From Evtepia sp. (lineage in GTDB: Bacteria; Bacillota; Clostridia; Oscillospirales; Oscillospiraceae), in contig JAHHRP010000055.1 of the NCBI GenBank assembly GCA_020025735.1, forward strand, positions 1-11,353: a DNA stretch of 11,353 nt, written 5' to 3'. The notes beneath the pieces are model-generated. The model saw nothing but the letters and a program-made list of their open reading frames with translations, was not told where the DNA came from and did no database searches. How positions within the stretch are numbered: the first letter of the stretch is position 1; each line of letters opens with the position of its first letter. Both the position numbers and the translations under genes were made by a program. This document shows positions 1 through 7,491 of this stretch, piece by piece.

Positions 1-1
1 G

Positions 2-1261
2 TATCTGGACGAGATCACCTACAAGTTCCAGAAAAAGATCGTCAAGGCCTGGCTCCTCCAAGGCCACCGGGTGGACGGCCGTCAGAAGAACGAGATTCGG
101 CCTTTGGGCGCCGAGGTCGGGATCTTGCCTAGAGTCCATGGCTCTGCGCTCTTCACCCGCGGTCAGACCCAGGTCCTGTCCGTGGCCACGCTGAACACCC
201 TCTCCGCCTGCCAGAAGCTGGACACCATCTGGGAGGATGAGGAAAAACGCTATATGCACCACTACAACTTCCCTGCCTACTCCGTAGGTGAGGCCCGGGG
301 CGCGCGGAGTGTCAACCGTCGGGAAAAAGGGCATGGCGCCCTGGCCGAGCGAGCTTTGGACCCTGTGATTCCCTCCGCAGAGGAATTCCCCTATGCCATC
401 CGCGTGGTCTCTGAGGTTGTCTCCTCCAACGGTTCCACCTCCCAAGGCTCCATCTGCGGCTCTACTCTGGCACTCATGGACGCCGGCGTGCCCATCAAGG
501 CTCCTGTGGCTGGCATCTCCTGCGGTCTCATCCAGGATGACGACGGCTCTTTCACTACCTTCATCGACATTCAGGGGGTAGAAGACTTCCATGGCGAGAT
601 GGACTTTAAGGTTGCCGGTACCAAAACGGGTATCACCGCCATCCAGATGGATATTAAGAACGATGGCCTTTCTCACGCCATCATCAAAGAAGCCCTGGAA
701 ATCACCGGCGATGCCCGCAAGGCCATCCTGGATGAAATCATGCTCCCCTGTATCTCCGCCCCTCGGCCTGAGGTCAGCCGGTATGCCCCGAAGATGATTA
801 CCATGAAGATCGACCCTGACAAGATCCGTGAAGTCATCGGCAAAGGCGGCTCCGTGATCCAGAAAATCACCGCTGAGTCTGGTGCCCAGATCGACATTGA
901 CGATGACGGCACCATCCACATCGCCTCTCCAGATGCTGCCTGCTGCGATATCGCCAAGAAAATGATCGACACCATCGTGTTTGTTCCTGAGGTTGGGATG
1001 CTGTATTATGGCAAAGTGGTCCGCATCTTGAACTTTGGCGCCTTTGTAGAACTGGCCCCTGGGAAGGACGGCATGGTCCACATCTCCAAGCTGGCCGAGC
1101 GCCGGGTGGAAAAAGTCGAGGACGTGGTAAACATTGGTGACATGGTTTGGGTCAAAGTTACCGACATTGATGAAAAAGGCCGCGTGAACCTCTCTCTCCG
1201 GGATGCCCAGCGGGAAATCGCCGCCATGGACGCCCGGGATGCCAAGAAGAACCACAACTGA
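2..1261 (+). CDS. pnp: polynucleotide phosphorylase (PNPase), C-terminal part, 5' truncated by window edge
   Basis: PNPase degrades RNA 3'-5' by phosphorolysis and acts as a trimer in the cytoplasm. The open frame enters from the left edge (frame starts at base 2), so about 419 residues of a protein usually near 700 are present; the first RNase PH domain is missing. Visible in order: the end of the helical linker, the second RNase PH domain (about bases 70-750), a KH domain (about 800-990, with the core IGKGGSVIQ) and an S1 domain (about 1000-1215, with FGAFVEL and DGMVHISKL). The active-site set known from E. coli PNPase (Asp486, Asp492, Lys494) matches Asp codons at 584 and 602 and Lys at 608 in EDFHGEMDFK. 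The GTG at 71 is internal, not the start: coding similarity runs upstream of it. The tail after S1 is short and charged. QueG follows after 24 bases, so the two are probably co-transcribed. Confidence 0.97.
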   Translation, partial: YLDEITYKFQKKIVKAWLLQGHRVDGRQKNEIRPLGAEVGILPRVHGSALFTRGQTQVLSVATLNTLSACQKLDTIWEDEEKRYMHHYNFPAYSVGEARGARSVNRREKGHGALAERALDPVIPSAEEFPYAIRVVSEVVSSNGSTSQGSICGSTLALMDAGVPIKAPVAGISCGLIQDDDGSFTTFIDIQGVEDFHGEMDFKVAGTKTGITAIQMDIKNDGLSHAIIKEALEITGDARKAILDEIMLPCISAPRPEVSRYAPKMITMKIDPDKIREVIGKGGSVIQKITAESGAQIDIDDDGTIHIASPDAACCDIAKKMIDTIVFVPEVGMLYYGKVVRILNFGAFVELAPGKDGMVHISKLAERRVEKVEDVVNIGDMVWVKVTDIDEKGRVNLSLRDAQREIAAMDARDAKKNHN

Positions 1262-1293
1262 TGGTCGGCTTCTCCGCACACAACAATGAATGA
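1261..1293 (+). other. 10-codon ORF bridging the pnp stop and queG start (possible coupling device)
   Basis: The pnp stop TGA (1259-1261) overlaps an ATG at 1261 (TGATG). That ATG opens a 10-codon frame which ends at TGA 1291-1293, just past the queG ATG at 1286. Because queG has no visible Shine-Dalgarno, ribosomes finishing pnp could restart here and then again at queG. The arrangement is seen directly; the function is a guess and it may be chance. Confidence 0.2.
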
Positions 1294-2161
1294 TCTCTGG
1301 AAGGCCGCTGGCGCGGCGGCATGGGGTGCCGCTTCGTTCAGCGGCCTCCAGCCGTTTTTGCGACAGGACGCGGCCCAAGCGCTCAATGCACTCTGCCCCA
1401 ACGCTGCCACGGTCTTGGTGGCCGCCTTTCCCTACTACGCCGGCGCAGCAGAAGGGAACCTCTCCCTCTACTGCCGGGGAGAGGACTACCATCAAGTCCT
1501 AGCTCGACGATTGGCCCCAGTCTGTCAAGCGTTGGCTGATCGCCACCCCGGCTACACCTTTGTGCCTGGCGCGGACAATTCCCCTATCCCAGAACTGGCA
1601 GCGGCAGAACAGGCTGGGGTAGGCTGGCAAGGCCGTCACGGCCTGCGGATTGTCCCCCCGTATGGCTCCTATGTCTTTTTGGGCACCATCCTCACGGATC
1701 TGCCGCTCTCTCCCACCGGGCCATCAGCAGGGAGCCTCTGCCCTGCGAATTGCCGTGCCTGTCAGCGGGCCTGTCCCACTGGTGCCTTAGGAGAACATGG
1801 CTGCCAAATGGACAAGTGTCTCTCCCACTTAACCCAGCAAAAAGGAGACCTATCTCCAGAAGCCACCGATCAAATCCGCCGCAGCCCTACCATTTGGGGC
1901 TGCGACCTATGCCAGCGAGCCTGTCCCCACAACAAAACTGCGGCGCTGACTCCTCTGCCAGAGTTTCGAGAGGATCTGCTTCCCTCCCTGACACTGGAAG
2001 ATCTGGAAGGTTTGAGCAACAAAGCCTTCCGCCGTCAGTATGCCCACAAGGCTTTCTCCTGGCGGGGGATCGCCCCACTGCGGCGCAATTTGGCGTGGAA
2101 AGAAGAACCACCTCCCACCAAAGCACAACCTTCCTCTGACACAGAACCCCACAAACCTTAA
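1286..2161 (+). CDS. queG: short QueG-like epoxyqueuosine reductase (double [4Fe-4S] protein)
   Basis: QueG reduces epoxyqueuosine to queuosine in tRNA, using cobalamin and two [4Fe-4S] clusters. The 291-residue product carries the DUF1730-type N-terminal region (about 40-140: FPYY, a GEDYHQVL helix, GADNSP with Asp97 where QueG has its catalytic Asp, AGVGWQGRHGL, FLGTILTDLPL). The double-cluster region follows (about 150-216): Cys152, 156, 159, 163 (CRACQRACP), Cys178 in KCLSHLT, and Cys206, 209, 213 (CDLCQRACPHN). It is shorter than typical QueG (about 340-390 residues) because the C-terminal HEAT-like repeats are absent, and the first Cys pair is spaced by three residues rather than two. 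The last 20 residues are Pro/Lys-rich. ATG 1286 is the only reasonable start, since upstream in-frame codons back to the pnp stop contain no start. No clear Shine-Dalgarno precedes it. A related reductase with another substrate cannot be excluded. Confidence 0.85.
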   Translation: MNDLWKAAGAAAWGAASFSGLQPFLRQDAAQALNALCPNAATVLVAAFPYYAGAAEGNLSLYCRGEDYHQVLARRLAPVCQALADRHPGYTFVPGADNSPIPELAAAEQAGVGWQGRHGLRIVPPYGSYVFLGTILTDLPLSPTGPSAGSLCPANCRACQRACPTGALGEHGCQMDKCLSHLTQQKGDLSPEATDQIRRSPTIWGCDLCQRACPHNKTAALTPLPEFREDLLPSLTLEDLEGLSNKAFRRQYAHKAFSWRGIAPLRRNLAWKEEPPPTKAQPSSDTEPHKP

Positions 2162-2275
2162 TCGAAATCCTTCTCTTCTGCGGTCCTTCTCCTTGCGCTT
2201 ATGCTATCCTTGTGCCGCGTAATTCGTTGTCTGATGGGAGTCAGGAACCGTCTTACCAGCTATGCAGGGTCTATC

Positions 2276-2334
2276 AAAAACCATCGTCCCCGGCAGGCCA
2301 GAATCCCTGCCGGGGACGATGGTTTTCTATTCTT
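2276..2334. terminator. bidirectional intrinsic terminator between queG and the histidine kinase gene
   Basis: A perfect 17-bp GC-rich stem (2281-2297 with 2306-2322, 8-base loop) is extended by A-U pairs (AAAA before, TTTT after) to about 21 bp. Read on the + strand it is followed by TTTTCTATTCTTT; read on the - strand by TTTTTGATAG. It lies between converging genes and directly abuts the kinase stop codon at 2327, so it can end transcription from both sides. Confidence 0.93.
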
Positions 2335-5300
2335 TGAGCTTAGACAACACCTCTCCTATGGTATCGCATTCATCCAGCAAATCAGCAGTGTTGTCTGCAA
2401 TCTTAGATAACTCTTGGGATCGGCCAGCCATTTCCAAAACTTCTGCCTGATCCCCCAAGTCCATGGCTCCTATCCACCGGGCAGCACTTTTCAGGCTGTG
2501 GACCTCAATCACATAGTCTTCCCATCGGGCCTCTTCCCAAGCCTGCCGGATGCGCCGTCGGCGACTGGGGATCTGCTCTCGGAAGAGGACCAGTGTCTTG
2601 CGGTACGTCTCACCAGTGCCGCAGTAGGACATTCCTCGCGCCACATCAATGCCCGGCAAATTCTGCAAATCCTCAGGAATGGACTCAGAAAGCAGGGTTT
2701 CTGGCAGCGCAGGCGCCTTTTGTTTGTCCTCTGGAATCCAGACTTTGAGAACGTCATCCAGCCTGTCCAACTCAATGGGCTTTGAAATATAGTCGTTGAA
2801 GCCGCTGCTCAGGAACTCCTCCCGAACCCCTTTCATGGCATTGGCAGTCAGCGCCACAATGGGAACCACCGCAAAATAGGGGTCTTTACGGCCCATCTCC
2901 CGGATACGCATGGTCGTCTCTATGCCGTCCATCTGGGGCATCATGTGGTCCATAAACACCAGATCAGGCCACACCTGGGTCATCTGGCGCAGCGCCTCAG
3001 GACCGGAACGAGCTGTGTAGACTTCCATCTCATAGGGTCCCAGCAGCCCCTGGCAGACTTTTAGGTTGAGAGGTTGGTCATCCACCACCAGAACCACTGC
3101 CTCAGGAGCCGTGAAGGAGTTGTAGTTCCGATTGGTTTCCCGGCGCCCTCCCTCCTCATAGGGACCACAGGGAGTAGGATCAATGACTTTCTGCGGCAAG
3201 CGAACCCAGAAATCACTGCCCACCCCATAAGTACTCTCCACGCCCAACTGACCGTCCATGAGCTCCGTCAGCTGCTGGCAGATGGGCAAGCCCAGTCCTG
3301 TACCCTCAATATGACGGTTGGCCTTGCGGTCCAGGCGGCCGTAGCTCTGGAAGATATAGGGCAGGTCTTCTTTGCGGATTCCCACCCCAGTATCCTCCAT
3401 GTGAATGACCAGGATTCCATCCTTCTCCTGTGGCTCCCAAGTAACGGTAAACGTGATGGAACCCGTTTTGGTGTATTTAATGGCATTGCTCCCCAAATTC
3501 ATAATGATATGACTGATGTTCATGTCATCCCCACAAAGCATCGTAGGGATGTTTTCATCCACTTGGGCATGAAAGGTCAGTTTCTTCTCCTGGGCCCGCA
3601 TACGCAAAATGGTAACGGCATCATGGACCGTGGAGAGAATCTGATAATTCTCCAGGGTGAGATCCATTTTCCCCGCTTCAATTTTAGAAAGGTCTAGGAT
3701 GCAGTTAATATTCTCCAGCAAGATCCGTCCACTGCCTCGAATATCCCGAAAACAGTGGTCTTTCTCTTCCATCGTCTCTTCCCGAAGTCCCAACTCTGAC
3801 ATCCCTAAAATGGCATTCAGGGGGGTGCGGATATCATGACTCATATTGGCCAAAAATTGACTCTTAGCCTGGCTGGCAGCCTCCGCAGCCTCTGCTGTTA
3901 CCCGCGCCTTCTCTTCCTCTTTGCGCAGCTGCACTGTGGCCGTGTCATCCTCTACTACCCAAAGCGTCTTTTGGTTGTTGGCTGCATAATCCGGCATGGC
4001 AAAAATTCGTAACCGCATCCAGGTTGCGTTTTTCTTTCGATACAGCAGTTCCAGCTGTCGGGCCTGCTCCAATTTCTGTCGAATATTTTCATACTCCGTG
4101 GCAGCTTGAAAAAGTTCTACATACTCAGGGTCTACCAACTCCTGACAATAGAGTTCCAGCGTCTTGCTTTGACATTGCTCCGTCCGGGTCAAGAAATCTG
4201 CAAAATATCGCGGAACCTTGATGCTTCGCGTTCGGTCTTCTTGCAGATCGACCACATAGATGCCCTGGTAATACTCCGCAATTACATGGACAAAATCCAG
4301 TTCCTCCTCTGACTCCACCAACTTTTTGGCTTGCAGGAAAAGAATATGCTCTTTTTCTTCCAGCCGTCGCTGTTCCTCTAGCTGACGCATCTTAGTCTGT
4401 GTCACCTGACGGATGAACACGTTGCATTTGACCTGATGGGTCCCTGAATCTCGAAAAAAATACGTCTCCGCCGCGTGCCAGGCATAACCTGGGGCTTTAT
4501 CGACTTTGACACGATACTCCTGGCTGCCTGACTGACTCCCTGCCAGGAACGTGGATAACAGCGTTGACCGCTTCATAAACTGGCAATACAGCTCCCGATC
4601 TCGAGGATGAATGGTTGGGGCGATGTATTGCAGAATAAACTCACTGTACCCACACCCTTCTCCCGCTCGGTCCCGCAGCATCTGATAGCGCTCGGTCCCC
4701 CACAGCAAACGCCAGGTGTTCTCTTCCAGAGAGATCTCAAACCCAGCAATGGTATTTTCCATCATGCGGTTGAGAATCTTTGAGGCATCCTCTCGCCGAT
4801 GGCGCTCCATGACCTCTTCCGTCACATCCCGGATGGCACCAATCGCAGTCGCCTCCTCATTGTCGGGCAGAGGCTCGATGTGCAGTTGAATCCAGGTTTC
4901 CTCCTGATCCATGGTCTGGAACTCCACCTCTCCGTCCTGCCCCAGCGCCGCCTGCTCCAGCGCTGCCTGGAGCGCCGCTTCCCACTGGGGGGAACAGTTT
5001 AGGTAGGACAGCAAACGCCGGGGGGTAACAACGGTGGTCTTCAGTTGGCCGCCCTGTCCTTGGCTAGGGGTAAGGACACGGATCTTCCCATTGGGCAGCA
5101 GTTCAAACAGCCGCACCTCTCCCCCAGGGACAGCAGCATTCATAAGCGAGTTGCTGCGGGCCACCTCCTGGTCCAATTTTTCCCGGTCGCTATGATTGCG
5201 AATGAGCTGGTACAGGAGCATGGCCACCGCAGACAGGGCATAGATGAACACCAACAGATCGTATTGGATCTTCAGACGAAACATCACCGTCAGGGCTATA

Positions 5301-5377
5301 AAACTAGCCCCCAGGATCATCATGTTTCGCAGCAGACCCATGGTGCGTTTTTGCAGTTTTCTGCCCGGTTTTTTCAC
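2327..5377 (-). CDS. membrane hybrid sensor histidine kinase with receiver and Hpt domains
   Basis: A 1016-residue multistep phosphorelay kinase. Two hydrophobic helices (about 15-34 and 40-58) leave only a tiny outer loop, so sensing is probably cytoplasmic or within the membrane. Three PAS-like sensory stretches follow (about 80-188, 203-325, 355-480; fold inferred from pattern only), separated by charged coiled-coil linkers. Then come HisKA with phospho-His514 (SHDIRTPL), HATPase_c with N box (Asn627, Asn631), G1 DTGVGI (662-667) and G2 GTGLGL (692-697), and a receiver (about 760-882) with Asp766/767, phospho-Asp810, Thr844 and Lys866. A C-terminal Hpt domain carries His960 in VHSLKSAAR. 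All catalytic residues look intact. The start is GTG 5377, backed by AGGAGG seven bases upstream. The flavodoxin-ferredoxin gene ends 24 bases upstream, so the two are likely one operon. No separate response regulator lies in the window, so the final phosphate acceptor is unknown. The stop codon abuts a terminator. Confidence 0.95.
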   Translation of the reverse strand: MKKPGRKLQKRTMGLLRNMMILGASFIALTVMFRLKIQYDLLVFIYALSAVAMLLYQLIRNHSDREKLDQEVARSNSLMNAAVPGGEVRLFELLPNGKIRVLTPSQGQGGQLKTTVVTPRRLLSYLNCSPQWEAALQAALEQAALGQDGEVEFQTMDQEETWIQLHIEPLPDNEEATAIGAIRDVTEEVMERHRREDASKILNRMMENTIAGFEISLEENTWRLLWGTERYQMLRDRAGEGCGYSEFILQYIAPTIHPRDRELYCQFMKRSTLLSTFLAGSQSGSQEYRVKVDKAPGYAWHAAETYFFRDSGTHQVKCNVFIRQVTQTKMRQLEEQRRLEEKEHILFLQAKKLVESEEELDFVHVIAEYYQGIYVVDLQEDRTRSIKVPRYFADFLTRTEQCQSKTLELYCQELVDPEYVELFQAATEYENIRQKLEQARQLELLYRKKNATWMRLRIFAMPDYAANNQKTLWVVEDDTATVQLRKEEEKARVTAEAAEAASQAKSQFLANMSHDIRTPLNAILGMSELGLREETMEEKDHCFRDIRGSGRILLENINCILDLSKIEAGKMDLTLENYQILSTVHDAVTILRMRAQEKKLTFHAQVDENIPTMLCGDDMNISHIIMNLGSNAIKYTKTGSITFTVTWEPQEKDGILVIHMEDTGVGIRKEDLPYIFQSYGRLDRKANRHIEGTGLGLPICQQLTELMDGQLGVESTYGVGSDFWVRLPQKVIDPTPCGPYEEGGRRETNRNYNSFTAPEAVVLVVDDQPLNLKVCQGLLGPYEMEVYTARSGPEALRQMTQVWPDLVFMDHMMPQMDGIETTMRIREMGRKDPYFAVVPIVALTANAMKGVREEFLSSGFNDYISKPIELDRLDDVLKVWIPEDKQKAPALPETLLSESIPEDLQNLPGIDVARGMSYCGTGETYRKTLVLFREQIPSRRRRIRQAWEEARWEDYVIEVHSLKSAARWIGAMDLGDQAEVLEMAGRSQELSKIADNTADLLDECDTIGEVLSKLKE

Positions 5378-5384
5378 GGCACAC

Positions 5385-5390
5385 CCTCCT
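5385..5390 (-). promoter_or_regulatory. ribosome binding site fixing the GTG start of the histidine kinase
   Basis: On the - strand AGGAGG lies 7 bases before GTG 5377. This perfect match decides for the GTG over the downstream in-frame ATG at codon 13. Confidence 0.85.
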
Positions 5391-5401
5391 TTATAACACC
5401 T

Positions 5402-6163
5402 TCAAAATAGTTGGTTGGGTTTCCGCCCAGCACAGGCTTTTCGCATTTTTCGTCCTGCCAGAAAGAGCAGCAGTGGACGCACACGCCGGGCTTTCCGGGG
5501 ACATCGCGCCACACAGGCCATGCAGGTGATACACTTTTCTTCATCAACCTTTTGTGGTGCCGCCGGGTCGATGGCTCCCACTGGGCAGACTTTGGCACAC
5601 TGGCCACAGCCGGTACATCCTCCTGTGCTGTGAGGCTTCATAGGCAGGCCATCATAGGACCGATAGGGATACTTCCCCGGCAGCGTGAGCACAGGAACAG
5701 TTCCTTCTTCCAGCCGCCGTCGAATGTCCCCTGCGAAATTGGCCAGTTCCTGGGTATCCATCTGGTCTGGACGCCCGGCAGCAAACTGGCGCAAGATGGA
5801 GTGCTTCGCCACAGCAGCCACCGCTGCCACTGGCTGAAACCCCGCTGTTGTCAGGGTTTCCTGAAGCTCCAAAAGGGTGTCATCATAGGCCCGGTTCCCA
5901 TACACAACCACCAAAATCGTCCGGGCTTTGCCGCCATGCATCCGGGCCAGCCTCTGCCGCGCCGGGCCAGGGACCCGTCCTCCAAAAGATGGCACCGCCA
6001 CCAAGCAGCAATCCTCAGAGGAAAACGTCTGAACAGGACCTTCTTCCAAAGCCTGGTCCATGAGATCAATCTCTTCCGCATCCTTCCACAGCGGCTGGGC
6101 CAGCAGATCCGCCACTTTCTGCGTCCCGCCAGTGGGACTAAAAACAAGTTGATAATTTGCCAT
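5402..6163 (-). CDS. flavodoxin-ferredoxin fusion, EFR1 type (2x[4Fe-4S])
   Basis: A 253-residue electron-transfer protein of the EFR1 ('ferrodoxin') type. The N-terminal flavodoxin-like domain (about 1-155) has the FMN phosphate loop SPTGGT (9-14), the PSFGGRVPGPA segment (58-68) and VYGNRAYDDTLLEL (87-100). The C-terminal bacterial ferredoxin domain (about 180-226) has two full cluster motifs: Cys183, 186, 189, 193 and Cys211, 214, 217, 221, each ending CP. No signal peptide or membrane helix is obvious, so it is cytoplasmic. Its electron donor and acceptor cannot be read from sequence. ATG 6163 begins just before the first flavodoxin strand, and no earlier in-frame start exists. The ribosome site is weak (GAAGG about 14 bases upstream). 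It lies 24 bases upstream of the histidine kinase in the same direction. A terminator separates it from the VWA gene, and no convincing promoter is visible in the short gap. Confidence 0.93.
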   Translation of the reverse strand: MANYQLVFSPTGGTQKVADLLAQPLWKDAEEIDLMDQALEEGPVQTFSSEDCCLVAVPSFGGRVPGPARQRLARMHGGKARTILVVVYGNRAYDDTLLELQETLTTAGFQPVAAVAAVAKHSILRQFAAGRPDQMDTQELANFAGDIRRRLEEGTVPVLTLPGKYPYRSYDGLPMKPHSTGGCTGCGQCAKVCPVGAIDPAAPQKVDEEKCITCMACVARCPRKARRVRPLLLFLAGRKMRKACAGRKPNQLF

Positions 6164-6196
6164 AGGAACGACACACCCTTCTTCTCCTAATCAACG

Positions 6197-6237
6197 AAAA
6201 AAACGCCGGAGCCCGGGGCTCTCCCGGGTCTCCGGCG
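6197..6237 (-). terminator. intrinsic terminator after the moxR-VWA operon
   Basis: A GC-rich stem pairs 6204-6217 with 6223-6237 (one bulged base at 6229, 5-base loop 6218-6222). On the - strand it is followed by seven T (6197-6203). It lies just past the VWA stop at 6254 and ahead of the flavodoxin-ferredoxin gene, splitting the - strand block into two transcription units. Confidence 0.92.
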
Positions 6238-6253
6238 GATCTGCGCGGCCACA

Positions 6254-7450
6254 TCAGCGGGCAGACACCAACTTTTTCAGGCCACGACCCAGGCCCTCCA
6301 CTGTCAGCTGATACATATCCACCGTGTTGCGGATCATCTCAATGGTCTGATAACCATAGTCATATTCCCACATGGCCTCGGGGATGGGGTTAAACCACAC
6401 CATTTTCTCAAACCGATTGTGCATACGATTGAGCCACGTCAAACCTGTCTCGGCGTTGTATCGGTTATAATAGGAGCTGCCACCTATCCACGTCAGCTCC
6501 GACGGCGCCATGGAGGCATCTCCCACCACAATCACCTTGTAATCTCGGCTGAGGTTGTTGATGATCCACTGAGTCTGCACCGATTCCCCATAAACACACC
6601 GGGGATCTGTGTATAACTCAGAGTACCAACAGTTGTGGAAGTAGAAGATTTTCAAGTCTTTGAAGTTGTTGGCTCGATTGACCGCCTGGAAGAGCTGACT
6701 GCACAAGCGGGCATACGGTGTCATGGACCCACCAGAATCAAAGAGGACCATAACCTTAATATCATTGGTCCGGGGTCGGTCGAACTCCAACTGAAGATAC
6801 CCGGCGTTGTTACAGGTCTCATCAATGGTCCGGTCCAGATTCAGCACATCCACAGGGCCGTCCTGACGGGTGGTCATCTGCCGCAGGCGGCGGAACGCCA
6901 GCTGGAAGGAGCGCTGGTCAAGGACATTGTCCTCCCGGAAATCCCGGAAGTCCCGCTCTCCGGCTACCTGAAGGGCATGTCGGTGCTGGCTTTGTCCCCC
7001 CACACGAATGCCCGTCGCAGCGTAACCTGAGTGGCCCATTGTGGACGTCCCGCCGGTACCGACCCAATACTGGCCTCCGTCATGACGCTCATGCTGTTCC
7101 TGCAAGCGTTCCTCCAACATCTGGCGGAGTTTTTCCAAGTCGTAGGTGGTACGGGCATCCACCTCGTCCTTGTCGTACTTTTTCATGTTCTTGGGGTCAT
7201 GGAGCCAGTCCATAAGCTCCTGAGGGATATCCTCAAAATGCTGGATGCGGTCGAAGTAGTCCAAAAAAATCTCGTCAAACTTGTCAAAGTCAGCCTCGGT
7301 CTTGACCAAGATGGCACGGCTGACATAATAAAACTCCAGCAGACTGTTCCGGCACAACCCCTTTTCCAGGGCCTCCATCAGAGACAGCCACTCATTCATG
7401 GACACCTTCAGCCCCTGGGCCCGCATGAGATAAAACAGATCAATAAACAA
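6254..7450 (-). CDS. CoxE-like VWA-domain protein paired with MoxR
   Basis: A 398-residue VWA protein of the kind encoded next to MoxR ATPases (it resembles the CoxE/COG3825 group). Together such pairs are thought to remodel or insert cofactors into client proteins. The N-terminal helical part starts with FIDLFYLMRAQGLKVS; a polar, Gly/His-rich linker (about 120-165) precedes the VWA domain (about 230-390). The metal site reads DSGGS (238-242), where the classical MIDAS is DxSxS, so the second Ser is Gly. Further landmarks are FYFHNC (269-274) and GDASM (310-314), typical of this subfamily. It lacks a signal peptide, so it is cytoplasmic. The start is TTG 7450, with AGGAGG six bases upstream and an N-terminus that matches the family's usual beginning. 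The moxR gene ends 41 bases upstream, so the two form an operon. No oxidase, dehydrogenase or other evident client gene is nearby. Confidence 0.92.
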   Translation of the reverse strand: MFIDLFYLMRAQGLKVSMNEWLSLMEALEKGLCRNSLLEFYYVSRAILVKTEADFDKFDEIFLDYFDRIQHFEDIPQELMDWLHDPKNMKKYDKDEVDARTTYDLEKLRQMLEERLQEQHERHDGGQYWVGTGGTSTMGHSGYAATGIRVGGQSQHRHALQVAGERDFRDFREDNVLDQRSFQLAFRRLRQMTTRQDGPVDVLNLDRTIDETCNNAGYLQLEFDRPRTNDIKVMVLFDSGGSMTPYARLCSQLFQAVNRANNFKDLKIFYFHNCWYSELYTDPRCVYGESVQTQWIINNLSRDYKVIVVGDASMAPSELTWIGGSSYYNRYNAETGLTWLNRMHNRFEKMVWFNPIPEAMWEYDYGYQTIEMIRNTVDMYQLTVEGLGRGLKKLVSAR

Positions 7451-7456
7451 AGTGTC

Positions 7457-7462
7457 CCTCCT
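7457..7462 (-). promoter_or_regulatory. ribosome binding site fixing the TTG start of the VWA gene
   Basis: On the - strand AGGAGG stands 6 bases before TTG 7450. It supports the rare TTG start over the downstream ATG at codon 9, which would cut off the conserved N-terminal helix. Confidence 0.85.
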
Positions 7463-7491
7463 TCCTCGGCAAGTTCCCGCAGCGCACAGGC

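Noticed and set aside
2276..2326. Long hairpin as a repeat element or attachment site
   Set aside because: The flanking T runs in both directions and its place between converging genes fit a terminator; no second copy is seen in the window.
3074..3697. 207-residue + strand open frame opposite the kinase
   Set aside because: It mirrors the HATPase and receiver coding on the other strand, has no ribosome site and no recognisable motif; the kinase frame is certain.
5411..6190. 259-residue + strand open frame opposite the flavodoxin-ferredoxin gene
   Set aside because: It covers the whole antisense of a gene with clear cofactor motifs; its Cys/His-rich look comes from the reverse complement.
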